A stretch of DNA of 64,000 bases from Enoplolaimus lenunculus (lineage: Eukaryota > Nematoda > Enoplea > Enoplida > Thoracostomopsidae): NCBI GenBank assembly GCA_030248215.1, contig JASANG010000295.1:532001-596000 (forward strand). Reading direction: 5' to 3'. The notes below the pieces were generated by a model that was not told the origin of the DNA, searched no databases, and saw only the letters and a list, made by a program, of their open reading frames with translations. Shown here piece by piece: positions 26,614 through 38,502 of the stretch. Both the position numbers and the translations under genes were made by a program. Within the stretch, counting starts at the first letter, position 1. Each line of letters opens with the position of its first letter.

Positions 26614-26947
26614 TATTGTAGTAACCCGAATAATAGGGAGTAGTAAGAGGGGTCCTTATTTTGAGCCCTAATCAATCGGAGTCCGTATTTCAAATAAATG
26701 TCCGTAAGCGAATATGGTCCCTGAACCCTAATTAGATCCCATAAAAGTCAATTATTCTTAATTAGTGCATACATTGACTCCAGGACCAAATAAAAATGAG
26801 TGACAAACTTTAAAGCATATTTAAGTTTGTAAGGATCGCTCACGGTTTTGATACAAAACAAATAAACGCTTAATTCAACGGATAGTTGCAATACCGAATA
26901 TATATCAATAACGAAGAGGGACGGAGGGCGGGCTAAAAAATAACAGT
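26614..26947 (-). mobile_element. TA-flanked MITE family A, copy 4 (partial, reverse)
   Basis: One terminus, TATTGTAGTAACCCGAATAA, and most of the body are present. The other end is replaced by an 18-bp minisatellite starting near 26954. Confidence 0.75.
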
Positions 26948-26953
26948 ACAGTT

Positions 26954-27105
26954 GGAGTGAAACCAACCGCTGGGATGAAAACAAGCGTTGGGGTGAAACC
27001 AACCGTTGGGGTGAAATCAACCGTTCGGGTGAAACCAACCGTTGGAATGAAACCAACCGTTGGTGCGAATCCATCTGTTGAGGTGACACCAACCGTTGGG
27101 GTGAA
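26954..27105 (-). repeat. Minisatellite, 18-bp unit, about 9 copies
   Basis: Unit CCAACCGTTGGGGTGAAA, itself containing the inverted words CCAAC and GTTGG. Being six codons long, it gives an open minus-strand frame reading SPQRLV repeatedly, joined to the MITE A body; not a gene. Confidence 0.9.
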
Positions 27106-30100
27106 GAAAAATTTCGTGCTGTTTCTGTAAAGAGTTTTTGACTGTAACTACTGAAGGCCACAATCGTTTGGCAAATCCTTTGGCACAGATACTTCTTCAT
27201 GCAGATTTTATTTTCATTGAGCAATCACGTTTTGTGTTACGAATTGATTGTAAGCAAAGTAACGCTGGACCGTTGCCCAAAATACGTACGTGAGGCGTTC
27301 CAGCTTTAATATATAGATAATAGTAATTATGATGATAAACAGAGTCTTTTCCGTTATCCCCAGCCCGCGTTTGCGCAAAAATGGATCGATTTTAAAATTT
27401 TTTGTATGTTTGAGCTTTTCACGACCTCTTCTGAACATTCCACGCCTAAATCTAAATTTTTAAAAAAGTATTTTTAAGGTTCCAACATCCCCCAATTGGG
27501 ACCCAAAATTTCTTTGTCAGAAGTTTGACAAATTATATATCATTCGATGTAGCTTGCAATACGCGCTGAGTTGAATGGTGTTAAATTTTCCGTTTATTAT
27601 TGGTTATCGAATTATGGCCAAATAACAGATTTGACGCCGTTCCAAATTGTTGGCAGCGCGCCAAATCAGTTATTTGACAATAACTCGTTAACCAATCGTC
27701 CGATTGCGAAAAATTTAACACCAAAACTCAGCTCCACAAGCTGCACGACCCTGCAAATATGCGATGATGATGCCGATGATGATGATGATAACAGTATTAA
27801 CAATAATAATGCACATTAATAACAGTTACAATAACAAAACAATTATATTAGTAGTAAAACAAAACACTGTCTCTAACAAAAGAATAAACGCAAAAATTAA
27901 ACTTGGGCTTAAGGTGGATTTCGGTTGTGGCGAAACTTTAACAACCTCGCTGAACAATCAATGCCGCACACGCTTACAGGCTTATCGTGGGCTAAAAACG
28001 ACCATTTATTTGTAAATTAATGATCCGTATATCCAAACATGACACAGTTACTGGCTCAGATAAGTTGTTTTCGTGTCACAAAACTGATCAAAATGCATTT
28101 TGCCAAACGCGTTAAATACTAAACCACAGTTTATCTGAATGTACTTAATACTAAATTAGTGATCATTTGCTTGTTATAGCTCGGTCTACTTTTTAAGTTT
28201 GCACGTTCATCCATCGCTGCAATCCTATTGAAATTGTCGTTTTTGAGAGACGGTTTTTCGCCGCAAAATTCGCCGGGGACGGAGCCTCTGCCAACCTAAG
28301 CGGACCCCTACAGAGAAATTCAACGTCCGCATCGTGTCAGTAATGTTGTTCATAATCATTCATTTACACCAGGAACATATTTTATCAAAAAACGTCATCA
28401 GGGCGACTACTACGGTTTTCGACACACACGAATTGATTCTGAGCTTTGGCTTGTAAGTTATAGAGTGGATCAAAAAAGTTCACAAGAAATGTGAAAACAA
28501 CAGGCTTTTACAAGCGGAAATAACAGTTTTTTGAAGGGAAGGCAAAATTTTTAGGTCTTTTCCGTTAAGTGGCCACCAAACGCCTCCGTAAAAGGCGTAA
28601 TTTGTGTTTAATTTTTGTTGTAGTCGCTAAAATTTTCATCTTGTTGACTGGAAAACACAATGTACACTTCAGATGAACCAATTGCAACAAAATTCAACAC
28701 AGCAAGGACACTGCAGACAGATGCAACCCTTCATTCATCCTGGATTTGTCATTGAACATGCCGGATTTGCCTGAGAAATAACTTTAACAAGTGTATCAAC
28801 CAAATCGCCCAGCTGTATGCTTAAACACTGGCAGCGTTTGAAAAAGTAAATAAAACGCATGGGGCAAACCCACGAAAGGCATCACTTGACTCTATAAAAT
28901 AAACTTTCGGCGGACCATAAAGCCAATCTAGAATTCAAGTATTTTAATGGCAAAAAAACCGGCCGAGTTTAATTTATCGTACGATTTTTATTTAGAGTCT
29001 GGAATGAGTTTTAAGGCGCACTTTTTGTCAATCTTGATGATCACTGTTTATTCAGGAAAAATCGCTCGATATGCGCACCAGCTCTCAGTATTGTGAATAA
29101 ATCCTCGTTTTGTTTGCATAAAGCCGCCTTTTGAAGGTGGGGCCGCGTGGTTACTGACAGATCCGCGCGAACTATTAGTTTATCCTGGCAAGCGGAACTT
29201 TAGAAGCAATGTTGAAATTAATTTTTTTTCAAAACTTGTAATGCAACTGTATATATCTCCAGAGCCAGGCCCGTAGCCCGCTCACCTTACTGAAGGGGGG
29301 GCTAAAAACTTTTCAAGCGAGGTATTCTAGGGGTTTTAATGACTTGCAAACAAGGTTGAAAATTTTCTAGGGGAGGGGGGCAAATTTTTCCAGGAGGGGA
29401 TAAGCCCCCACTGCCCCCCTTAGCTAGGGTCCGTCCAGAGCTCTGGATGAAATTTTAATATCAATCTAGACATTATGTTATTGCTAGTGTTATCAGCTAA
29501 ACCAGAATCTAGTTGATCGTAAAAGCATGAGGTATAGGTAATAGTTAACACATAGTTTTGAACTCATTTTGGTCAAGATATTTTTAACTACTAAAAATAC
29601 TGAAATGGCATTCACTGACTGTACAGTATCAGCAGTATCAGCTACGTTAACATCAGGCCCGCAGCCAGTTTTCATTTCTAGGCGGGGCTAAAAATTTTCA
29701 GGAAGAGCATGCAGGGTTTACAAGCTAGGTCTCACATTGTCTACGTTTGGCTACATGCCCGGTTATAGCATTATCGCAATAGCCGTTGAAAAAATACAGC
29801 TATAATACTGATATACGTAAAATAAAATTTACCTTCAGACAATGTCAAATCTTCAAAAAGACAAACGGTAATTAGCTCAATGAAAACACAGGTTTTTACT
29901 GGATCACTATCAAGATATTGAAGTCGGGGCGACAATGTGTTTACCAACAATGACATAGACAGCAGGAATTGTTAATAGAGAGCGAGCAAGAAGATCTATA
30001 ACCGGGGGGTGAGAAAATTTCCATACTACAGCATTCTTTGGGTGTAGTCGCAAAATTTTCGGGTCAGAAAGAGTGGCAAAAATGTGTACAGGGAGGAGTA

Positions 30101-31080
30101 GGGTGGTGTCCCCCGTCGCCACCCCAGTATTTAAACCGTTGTCAAACAACCTTTTACCGAACTTTTCTGGTCAAATTAAAATACTGGAATATTTATTCCA
30201 AACACTGAGGTTCGAAAGGCAGCACCCATGGAAAATTCCGGCCCAAAAGGTAAGGCAGAATATTTTTGCATGAAAACAAAGATGGAAACGCCTGCCAAGG
30301 AAGCTGGTCCAATGTTTGATTTCTTAATCATGCACACTGTACTTTGAAGATAATGTTTGCGATATATAAGTTTCGATCTGCTTGTATGCAGTCATGGGAA
30401 CAAAACAAATCAAAGAAAGACAATTGTGAAAGTGTTTGCAGCCTGTTGCCTGTAAATATTCATTTTTATCTTATGCTTATGCGCGATTAAAACGGAAGAA
30501 TTGTAGTCTTTTAGGTTACCTCCAGTCCGAATTTATCCAAAAATGGATCATTTTGTTTGTTATGATTCAACCATACTGATTATTGAGCAAGTATTCAAAC
30601 AACATCTTTTCAAGAGCACATACGGCCAGGAGGTTTAAGAGTCAAACCGTTCGTGGTTGAGATTTGGGTCTGCGAGTTTCTAGCAAATTTATAGTTTTTC
30701 AACCAAAATGGGCTACGATATATTTTATGGCACCGGCCGAACTTTATATTGTGAACGGCGCATTAAACATCCTAAGTTTTAAAACATTTTACCAAAATTT
30801 GAATCCAAAAACTACAAAAACGCGCTAAGCGGCACAAAAATAATTTTTTCCAGTTGAAAACAGAAACAGAAATTTGAACCGCAAATATTAAATACAAACT
30901 TTTACCATAAAACTCGTTTGCATCTGATGCATAGCGGTGTCACGATATTTCGTCGAACAGACAACTCGTCGATTGAGCTTTCGCAACCTAACATCTCATA
31001 GACCCGACAATTTGTCGCCCACCATTTTAGACGTAAGCTTAGACTTAGGTTTGGTAGCTATCGGGCGACAAATTGTCGGA
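27106..31080. other. No gene seen; fragments of two dispersed repeats
   Basis: (GAT)n near 27764-27790. At 29270-29430 and 29655-29730 CAGGCCCG(T/C)AGCC blocks, a frequent hAT-type terminus, precede GGGGGGC-rich tracts. Nothing looks coding. Confidence 0.45.
30945..31080. repeat. GACAATTTGTCG hairpin repeat, copy 1
   Basis: CCCGACAATTTGTCGCCC near 31013 is inverted as GGGCGACAAATTGTCGG near 31064. The loop holds TAAGCTTAGACTTAGG. Diverged CGAC..CTCGTCG words precede it. Confidence 0.7.
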
Positions 31081-31087
31081 TAATATC

Positions 31088-31475
31088 TACTGTAGCGACC
31101 CGAATAACAGGGGCAGCAATAAGAGTCGGTGGATTCCTATTCTGGATTTTAATCACTATGAGATTATATCCCTAATCAGAGTCCGCATACACAATAAGTC
31201 CAAAATTTTTAATTAGAGTCCATAAATATAAAAAAGTTTAGTGCGGAATTTGATTTCGGGTGTATGCCTATATTCATAGCAGTTATACACAAGTTACAAA
31301 AGTATACTCCTAGCTATCTAATACTTAAGACATAGGAATGGCAACAGAAAAAATGTGGAGTGCAAATAAATAGCTGATGGGTTGAACAATAAATAACGTT
31401 CGTCACCAAATTGCTAGGGATTACCCTCTGGTGAGGCAGAAAAATATTAGTCACCCACTTCGTAGGTCACTACAG
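31088..31475 (-). mobile_element. TA-flanked MITE family A, copy 5 (reverse, diverged)
   Basis: Starts TACTGTAGCGACCCGAATAA and ends in GGTCACTACAG. The middle is the most diverged of the seven copies, so it is probably an older insertion. Confidence 0.7.
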
Positions 31476-32044
31476 GTGACCACACTTATTAATTGTGTGA
31501 AGTAGTTGAATTTTAGGCTACAGCATACTGTCTTTCTCACTGTTGGAATGAATGAATGAACTAAAATTTTGGTGGTTAATCATGTTTTGCTACATAAAAT
31601 ATACGTAAAATTACCATCATCTGATTTTTGATGCAACCGTAAAACTTGTCATTCGGCTCAGGTTATGCGTTTGTGAAAGGACAAAAGCCCTCATAAACGT
31701 ACAAGGTGCCACTTTACATGGGTCATTATTATGATTTGTTTGCAATAAAATCATAAAAATAGTGTCAGCTATAAAACCGACCTATAGCGTACCTGAATTG
31801 TCAAAATACACACATATTCAAGGAGTATTATGAATCAATTTACAGTAATATTGTGACCGGGAACGAAATCTTTACCACGAAACGTGGTTTGAATTTTTCG
31901 GTTCGAACATTCAGGAAATCTAAAACAGATTAACTTACAGTGGCAGAGACAAGGATCAAACGATGATGCCATGATTGTCAATGACTTTATCTAATTTAGT
32001 TCTGTTATAATAACTAAACGCCAGCTGAGAGACAGATGCAGACT

Positions 32045-32140
32045 CTAAAACGGTATCGCGACCATTTATCGTCCGGCAACTCGTCGAACAACAACTTGTA
32101 AACTGACATCTCGTCAAACAGGACGACTCGTCGCATCCCT
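32045..32140. repeat. GACAACTCGTCG repeat, copy 2
   Basis: Four spaced words of the type GGCAACTCGTCGAACA and GACGACTCGTCG, without a clear second arm. Confidence 0.55.
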
Positions 32141-32463
32141 TATCCTTGTATACGCCTCTATAGGGGAAATTATAAATACATAAATTCACTTCGATTCGGA
32201 TAATGGTCGTCATGGTATTTGTACGGTTTTCATAAGGCGAATATATTTAAAAATATAAGCTTACCTAAGCACCTGAGTGAAATCCATCTGGATCGAAGGA
32301 ACAGTCATCGTGGATCCCCTTATTCCACCAGCAGAATGAGGCGAATTTTGCAGGCTGTTGTCAGTCATATTTTACAGTATACAAGTATAAATTGCAAGTC
32401 ATCTGTTAAATTAGGAACGCGTGCCTTATAAACGCTGTTTAGCAAAACTGTATGCATGTCGCA

Positions 32464-32838
32464 TGCCACAGCCCCAGCATCAATTTAGCCAGATCGCAAT
32501 ATGGCTAGCCACCGCACCACTTGTCACAGTGACTTGTCACCGCAGCAACGGCGACTGATTGGTTTATCTCTTGGCAAATCAAAACGTTTCATATAGCAGC
32601 ACCTAATAAATCGCGCCCTTCACAAAAAACACTAAAAAATGTTGGTACCAATAAAAATGCGCAACGAAGCTATTGACCAATTAATGACCGATATAGTATT
32701 TTGTAGCTTGCGAAAATGGATAAACCACGTAACATCATAGGGTTAGGAACATAGTTGATTATTTTTAAAACCAATCAGGAGCCGATCCTGCGGTGGCGGA
32801 ACCATATTGGCGATAAGGCTAAAACGATGCGGTGGCTA
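32464..32838. mobile_element. Inverted-repeat MITE with GCCACAGCC ends
   Basis: Left CAGCATCAATTTAGCCAGAT and complement of right GCATCGTTTTAGCCTTATCG align, and both continue with CGC(C)AATATGG, GCCACCGCA and CTGATTGGTTT over about 110 bp. Element about 375 bp. Confidence 0.7.
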
Positions 32839-32984
32839 CGACATATATAACCTTTTTTGTTTATAGGTTGTTGGTTGCATTTGTGTCAATACAACTCTAC
32901 TCTATATATCTATTCTCACTTCATGTAATTAATTTTAAGTTCAGTAATCCTACACACTTAGCAATGAAAAATATTGTAATATGG

Positions 32985-33360
32985 CTTTAATTTTTTGCCA
33001 CCCGCCCTCCACTGCCCTGCCCATCGTTACTGATATATATCCGGTATTGCAACTATCCGTTGAATTAAATGTCTATTTGTCTTGTATCGAAAGCTTGAGC
33101 GATAATGCAAGGTTATACTTAGAAATGTACTTTCCAAACTTAAATTTGGTACTGGTGTCAATTAGTATTGTTTAAATGTTCGAAGTCGTCTTTATTTGGT
33201 TCTGGAGGAATTTATGCACTGTAATTAGAGATAATTTACATTTATGAACTCTATTTAGGGTTTACAGACTCTATCCGCTTACGAACTTTTATTAGCGATA
33301 CGGATACCTATTGATTGGAACTCAAAATGGGGACCCCCTGTTATACTGGTTACTACAGTA
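32985..33360 (+). mobile_element. TA-flanked MITE family A, copy 6 (left end missing)
   Basis: Starts inside the element at the CACCCGCCCTCC block and ends GGTTACTACAGTA. A short open frame of 64 codons over it is not kept in other copies. Confidence 0.75.
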
Positions 33361-33481
33361 AATACTAAAAAATAAATGCCATTTTAAATGTTTAGTTAGC
33401 TTTAGGACGGGCTTGAGCTATAACCTTAGATGACTACAAGGTATTGTGAAAATCTGATGAGATTAAGTTTGTCAGTTATCA

Positions 33482-33870
33482 CCAGGGTGCAATCGGAGTT
33501 GAAAAATACCGGGGCCGGAGGTCAACAAACTTGCCAGAGCCGCAGCCGCAGGTGAGGCGAAAAAATGATATTAGTTTGTTAATTTTAGCAAATATATGCA
33601 ATGTGTTGTCAAATCGTTCGGTCTTACGCTTATTTTTTACGAAAAAACCTCGGCAACTTTTTCATCAAAATTGCGCCAAACGTTAAAACAAAACGCGCCA
33701 ACAGATAAATTTTGTGAAACTTTGCAAAATTTCACTACCGAAATTGCCCGGAACCTCCGGCAGTTTAGCAACCTTCAATGCATTGAACTAGTGCAAAATT
33801 CTCTTAGATGCTATAATATACTTCAACGCTTACCAGTTACTGCAAACTTCACTGAAAACTGAACTTAACA
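33482..33870 (+). repeat. CAGGGTGCAACCGG-type repeat, copy 1
   Basis: Starts CCAGGGTGCAATCGGAGTTG and contains a stretch matching 35403-35545 (TTGCAAAATTTCACTACCGA against the complement of the other). The 88-codon frame here is a repeat frame, related to a short one at 35222-35515. Confidence 0.5.
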
Positions 33871-35402
33871 ATTTGTACGCCTCATTCACTATTAAAATAA
33901 TAACTTTAACTCAAATTACGATTAAAACTTTCGTTTCAACGAAAGGTTGTTGCCAGTTTCACGACTATTGTCAGCATTAACGCAAAAGCTAATGACTCTA
34001 ATTTGAAATTTATAATTTAAGTACAAATATGAATTAAGCATAAAGTTATGTATATGCTGAATAGGTCTATAATTAAACATTCATTTGTATAGTTAGTAGT
34101 GTTCAATTACATCCAGGTTGTTTATACCTTAAAAGAAAATCACAAAACAGATGAAAATCACTAAGCAAAGGATGTTTGGAAAAAATTAAGAATAATCCGC
34201 TAAGCTCGAAAGCTTGCAACAGCATAAACGCTGTCGAAGCTTTACATTACTTACGAGTTCAATGCACCACACCGATTCCAATATATATAAATCCAAAATT
34301 TGTCTATAAACGTACAGTTCAGAGTTGAAAGTAGGGCCGCCTGCGTACACCTCACTCGAAAACAGAATTGTTGTAGCCGCTCTGTTGGGCCCACAAAAAT
34401 CCGTACCTATCTGCCTCATGGAAAGAGCCGTTAAGGCATATAACAAAAAGTAAACAGTATATAAGCTATTTTTGTGTTCATTTCTATATATTTAAAAAAA
34501 TGAATCTATTGTCTCGCCACATTTCTTTTCCGTATACGTACAATTTCAAATTGAATTTAGCAAACAGCTGTACTGAAAAATTTGATGAACGAGAAAAACT
34601 TTAAATATTCACTATGCCGAAAATATTTTCAGCTTAATCACGATAAATTTCTATTCGGATGTTTATTCCCCGCCCCCCATTGCGCCCCGCGCCCTACTTC
34701 CATCTCCGGTACATCTCCCCACTGTAACGGATCATTCACTGTCTAGCGGCACGTATCTAAACATATGTATTTACGGGAACGTCAAAGATATTGTGTCAAC
34801 ACTTCTAACCAGACAAATTGTCAGAATGAACCCAACGTTGAAAAATGAAATTGACCAAAAACCGTAATTGATCAATTTATAATATTAAGCACGTATTAGG
34901 CAGCAGTAATACATATATTTGAGTTTTTCAATCATTAACCGCATGAAAACTTACGGCAGCGATAATAATTATGCTATTAAAAATGAAGCCAGCGGTTTAC
35001 CAACAGTTAATTCAGAAATTAACAAGCCTGACTAAATGCTCAGTTTTGATAAAAAATTCGCGAAAAAAAGAAATATATAACGTATATATTTTAAAAGAAG
35101 ACAAAACAAAGTAGTCAGGTTCAGATTTAGACTGTACTGGTTAAGAAAATAAATAAACTTAAACATACCGGCATAGAAAACGTGCTTCAAACAAATTTTT
35201 AAACAAATACTAAAGAAGGATTCAGGGAAAAGGCTTCAAATCGCATGGTTTGTCAAAGACCATGCTGATCATAGGGAGGATATACACTGAAAAACCAAAG
35301 CTACTCACAAAAATCATCACCAATATTACTTTTAAGCGTCCCGGTTTCCCGCGGGACTGCAAGACACAGGACTGTAGTCGGGGCAAATTCATATGCTCCC
35401 GC

Positions 35403-35545
35403 CAGGGTACAACCGAAGGTCTGGCTCGGGCTCCTGCTCCGGCAGAAAATCGGCTTCCGGCTCCGGTAGAATTTTTGTCAAAGTTTCCGGCAATTTCGGT
35501 AGCAAAATTCTGCATAATTTTGCAAATTTATCTTTTTAGCGGGTT
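35403..35545 (+). repeat. CAGGGTGCAACCGG-type repeat, copy 2
   Basis: CAGGGTACAACCGAAGGTCT, followed by repeated GCTCCGG/TTCCGG words and GCAAAATTCTGCATAATTTT. Related to 33482-33870 and to the block at 21008. Confidence 0.5.
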
Positions 35546-36127
35546 CGTTTTTACTTTTTTCTCAATTTTCAAGAAAGAATTTCCGAAATTTCGCAGAAAA
35601 TTAGCGTGAAACCAAACAGCTTAAGAACATATTGCAGACACTGGAAAGCGGGACAGATGCAAATTTTCGCTGGGAAAACGGGACAATGGGACGGAAATCA
35701 CATTCTTTTCAGACAGTACAAAATATGTTAGATCGAGAGAAGGGAGCGAAATTTTTCGTAGTTGGAGTTGCGCCAACTATCACTCCCCTCTGTACCTAAT
35801 TGCGGCCTTGGTTGCTACAGCTGACTTTCATATCACTGCACTTTAATACCTTTATAAAACTGTAGCCTAAGTCAAGCAAAAACATTAGTCTAAAGTTTAA
35901 GCTTTCTATTTTCTCGTCCCACAGAAAAACGTTCCGCCCCTGATCTTTACATAGGTCATTGTAGCGAATAGTCTATACTGCTCAAAAATATAACACATGT
36001 ACAAACTACCCGCATAAATTTTATTAAATAATCCAGAAAACAACGGACATGGTAACCAACAAAAATGCTACGGTCAGTCATGCCCAAAACCGAGAATAAC
36101 ATAAGAGATGGGTATTTGGTCCAACTA

Positions 36128-36246
36128 AAAAGGCGGCGGAGGGCGGGTTAAAACTAAATAACAGGCCGTAACCGCATAAACAAGGGGGTACCCTCTGGAC
36201 AGGCCAAATAAATATCAGTCCCCCTCTTATTCGGGTCACTACAGTA
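36128..36246 (-). mobile_element. TA-flanked MITE family A, copy 7 (end fragment)
   Basis: About 120 bp, from GGCGGCGGAGGGCGGGTT to the terminus TTATTCGGGTCACTACAGTA. Confidence 0.75.
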
Positions 36247-36622
36247 CGGAATGGATGGAAAAATTATTTATCACAATGGCTTACAGCAAGCTACCAAACT
36301 ACAAAACACCACCAACAAAATTTAATAATTTTCGCGTATACACAGACGATAGTAGTAAATGCGGCTGTACTGCACTATTGCTGTCACGCGGGAAAACGTG
36401 ACGCCGCCGGCAGAAACATGGACCAAAATGGTCCAAGAACTTGGTTCAATATTCTGACTCACGTTTGAAAACAAAATTTCTATTATAGGTGTAGGTTTGA
36501 AGCAATATCTACTCAAATATAAAACACAGATGTTTTTATTACTCATACAACGACATATCTATAAAACCAGGATGACAACGAGATTATACATGCAGCCAAG
36601 TGATTGCACCTATGATCACACC

Positions 36623-36763
36623 CTGGCTAAAAGTGACGCTGTACTTTTGATGACGTCCGGCACCGTTCGTCACCGTGTCGTATCATACGTGAATTATCCA
36701 CGTACGATACCGTAGAGTGACGCCCGCGACGGACTGTGCCGTCCGACAAGTATAGCGCCAGCC
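36623..36763. mobile_element. Small palindromic MITE, copy 2
   Basis: The termini CTGGCTAAAAGTGACGCTGT and (complement) CTGGCGCTATACTTGTCGGA are inverted copies. The core CACGTACGATACCGTAGAGT matches copy 1. Confidence 0.65.
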
Positions 36764-37399
36764 TACGAGTCACAATTTACCCGAACGTCACCGCATAAAT
36801 AATACACATGAATGACAGGCAAACATACAACAATCTTACAAAATTGTCAAAAACATAACCAATAAACCATTGTCTTAAAAAGAGTAAAAACAAACCAGAA
36901 CGACACATTTTTATTTTAGGTATATCTGCCAATACCCTGCATATAAATCTATATAATTAGAAAACTACCTGAATTCGACTACATTTATAAAACAATATTT
37001 GGTACTTGTTTAGTTTCCCCAAACTAGTGTAAATTTAATGAAACATGATTTCTCCCTCTCATTACTGTTTATTTGTGTAAGCATACGGTCAGGCTCAGAC
37101 TAAAAACATAAGCCTTAGCATGTTTTATTAATTCAGTCACTATCTGTGACGGAATCTTTTTATTGGGATACTAAGCAAGTACCCATTATTGTGTTGAAAC
37201 CACTGCACAGAACCAATAGAAGTGTTCTTAGCGGTATGCAGTTTGCAAAGTAAATCATTTATTTGTATGATGCATGAATGGCATTTAAATTTAATATCCA
37301 AGAAAAATTACATCAATACCACGATGGAATATGCTAAGGGTCCTTCAAAAAGGGTGGGCTAAAATTTCAATCCGAAGATAAAATAACTGAAGACGTTGA

Positions 37400-38400
37400 T
37401 TGTATAAAACAGGGCACCTCTTTTTATATCTACTAAAACCTGCATATATTCTTTTTCAATATTTCAACTTCAAACACAAAAAAATGCAAAGATATTATTC
37501 TCAACTGTGTGTAGAGCACCCATCACTTGTTAGTACTAAGTTTCAAACCAGCATAGTAGTTGCAGATAGCTCAATCGACACACAACAAGTCAGATTGAAT
37601 GCGAAAAAGCGTACTAATTTATTCCAGTCTCGCCACTCTCTGGTTGGGCAGTTACAAAATGGTGATAGGTGGTACACAAACTATAGAATAAGGTCACTAA
37701 AAATATTAGCGATAAATACTACAAAAACAACATTACATATAATCATAGAGTTCATGCCGTACATATACATATTCACATGCAACTTATATTATGCACGAAT
37801 ACATTGTAGCATAATGCCATACATATCACATTCTACAATAAAAATAAACACAAGTATTACTCGTCTGATCAACAGCTCAATAGACCATCATGAAGTTATT
37901 CAAGTCAAAATTAGCGAACACAACTTACGCCAAAATCAAAACCGGAATCTATTTCCTGCCAGCCAGAGATTATCAGAACTCTGCAATTTTTGTTCCGGAG
38001 AACGTTTTCTCAACAAGTTTTAAATATTTTTGAGAAATTCATAGATATAGTAATAACAAAGTAAACATTCCCATGGCTTGAAAATTAATCAGCCTAAAAC
38101 CGGGACGGCCACTGAACTTAAAGATAATTCTTGAAATTTTCCACATGCAAACAAAAGCGGGACTGTGTTAAATTCTAAAGCCAGTTATGTATCTAGTTCG
38201 GCCTGCAATTATATAATGCTTCAGATACCCACTACACAGATGATAGTTCTGCTGTGTGGAAACTTATTACTAACTGATACTATGTGCTACGCTTATGTCT
38301 TTGAGAGTACGGAGTTCGAAAATAATAATGATCACAATATACAACAGATATGTGCGTGGCAATTTAAAATTGCGATTTTAAATAAATAAATATCTCAAAG
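37400..38400. other. 3' flank of Roquin with an unexplained 207-codon opposite-strand frame
   Basis: Probably Roquin 3' UTR on the minus strand: the first AATAAA after the stop is at 37618-37623. On the plus strand, 37400-38023 is open for 207 codons (starting MYKTGHLFLYLLKPAYILFQ). It is Ile/Tyr/Asn-rich, shows no domain or signal, and may be open only because the strand is poor in G. Confidence 0.4.
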
Positions 38401-38502
38401 TCACTTTTTACTTATTTCAGAATTTTCAAATTGGGCAATTGTATTTCGTATTATTTCCAATTCTTTCAGCAAATATTCTTCTTCTGTTTCCTTGCCAACT
38501 CG
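38401..38502 (-). CDS. RC3H1: Roquin exon 22: terminal exon
   Basis: Residues 1709-1741, [20 protein letters not shown] to EISKK, then TGA at 38401-38403. The Glu/Leu-rich helix resembles the LELHQVEREIGKRTREL helix near the vertebrate C-terminus. Acceptor CGTTTCAG. Confidence 0.86.
   Translation of the reverse strand, partial: RVGKETEEEYLLKELEIIRNTIAQFENSEISKK

Larger units (their letters stand above)
33871..37399. other. No gene seen outside the listed repeats
   Basis: Holds the repeat at 35403, a GCCTAAG-type repeat fragment at 35862-35960, MITE A copy 7 and the palindromic MITE copy 2. The remaining sequence is AT-rich with no supported exon. Confidence 0.5.

Noticed and set aside
26748-27224. 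158-codon minus-strand frame with SPQRLV repeats
   Set aside because: Built from an 18-bp minisatellite joined to MITE A sequence.
32981-33175. Frame shared by MITE A copies as a possible mini-protein
   Set aside because: The frame is closed by stops in the copies at 490 and 14948, so it is not conserved.
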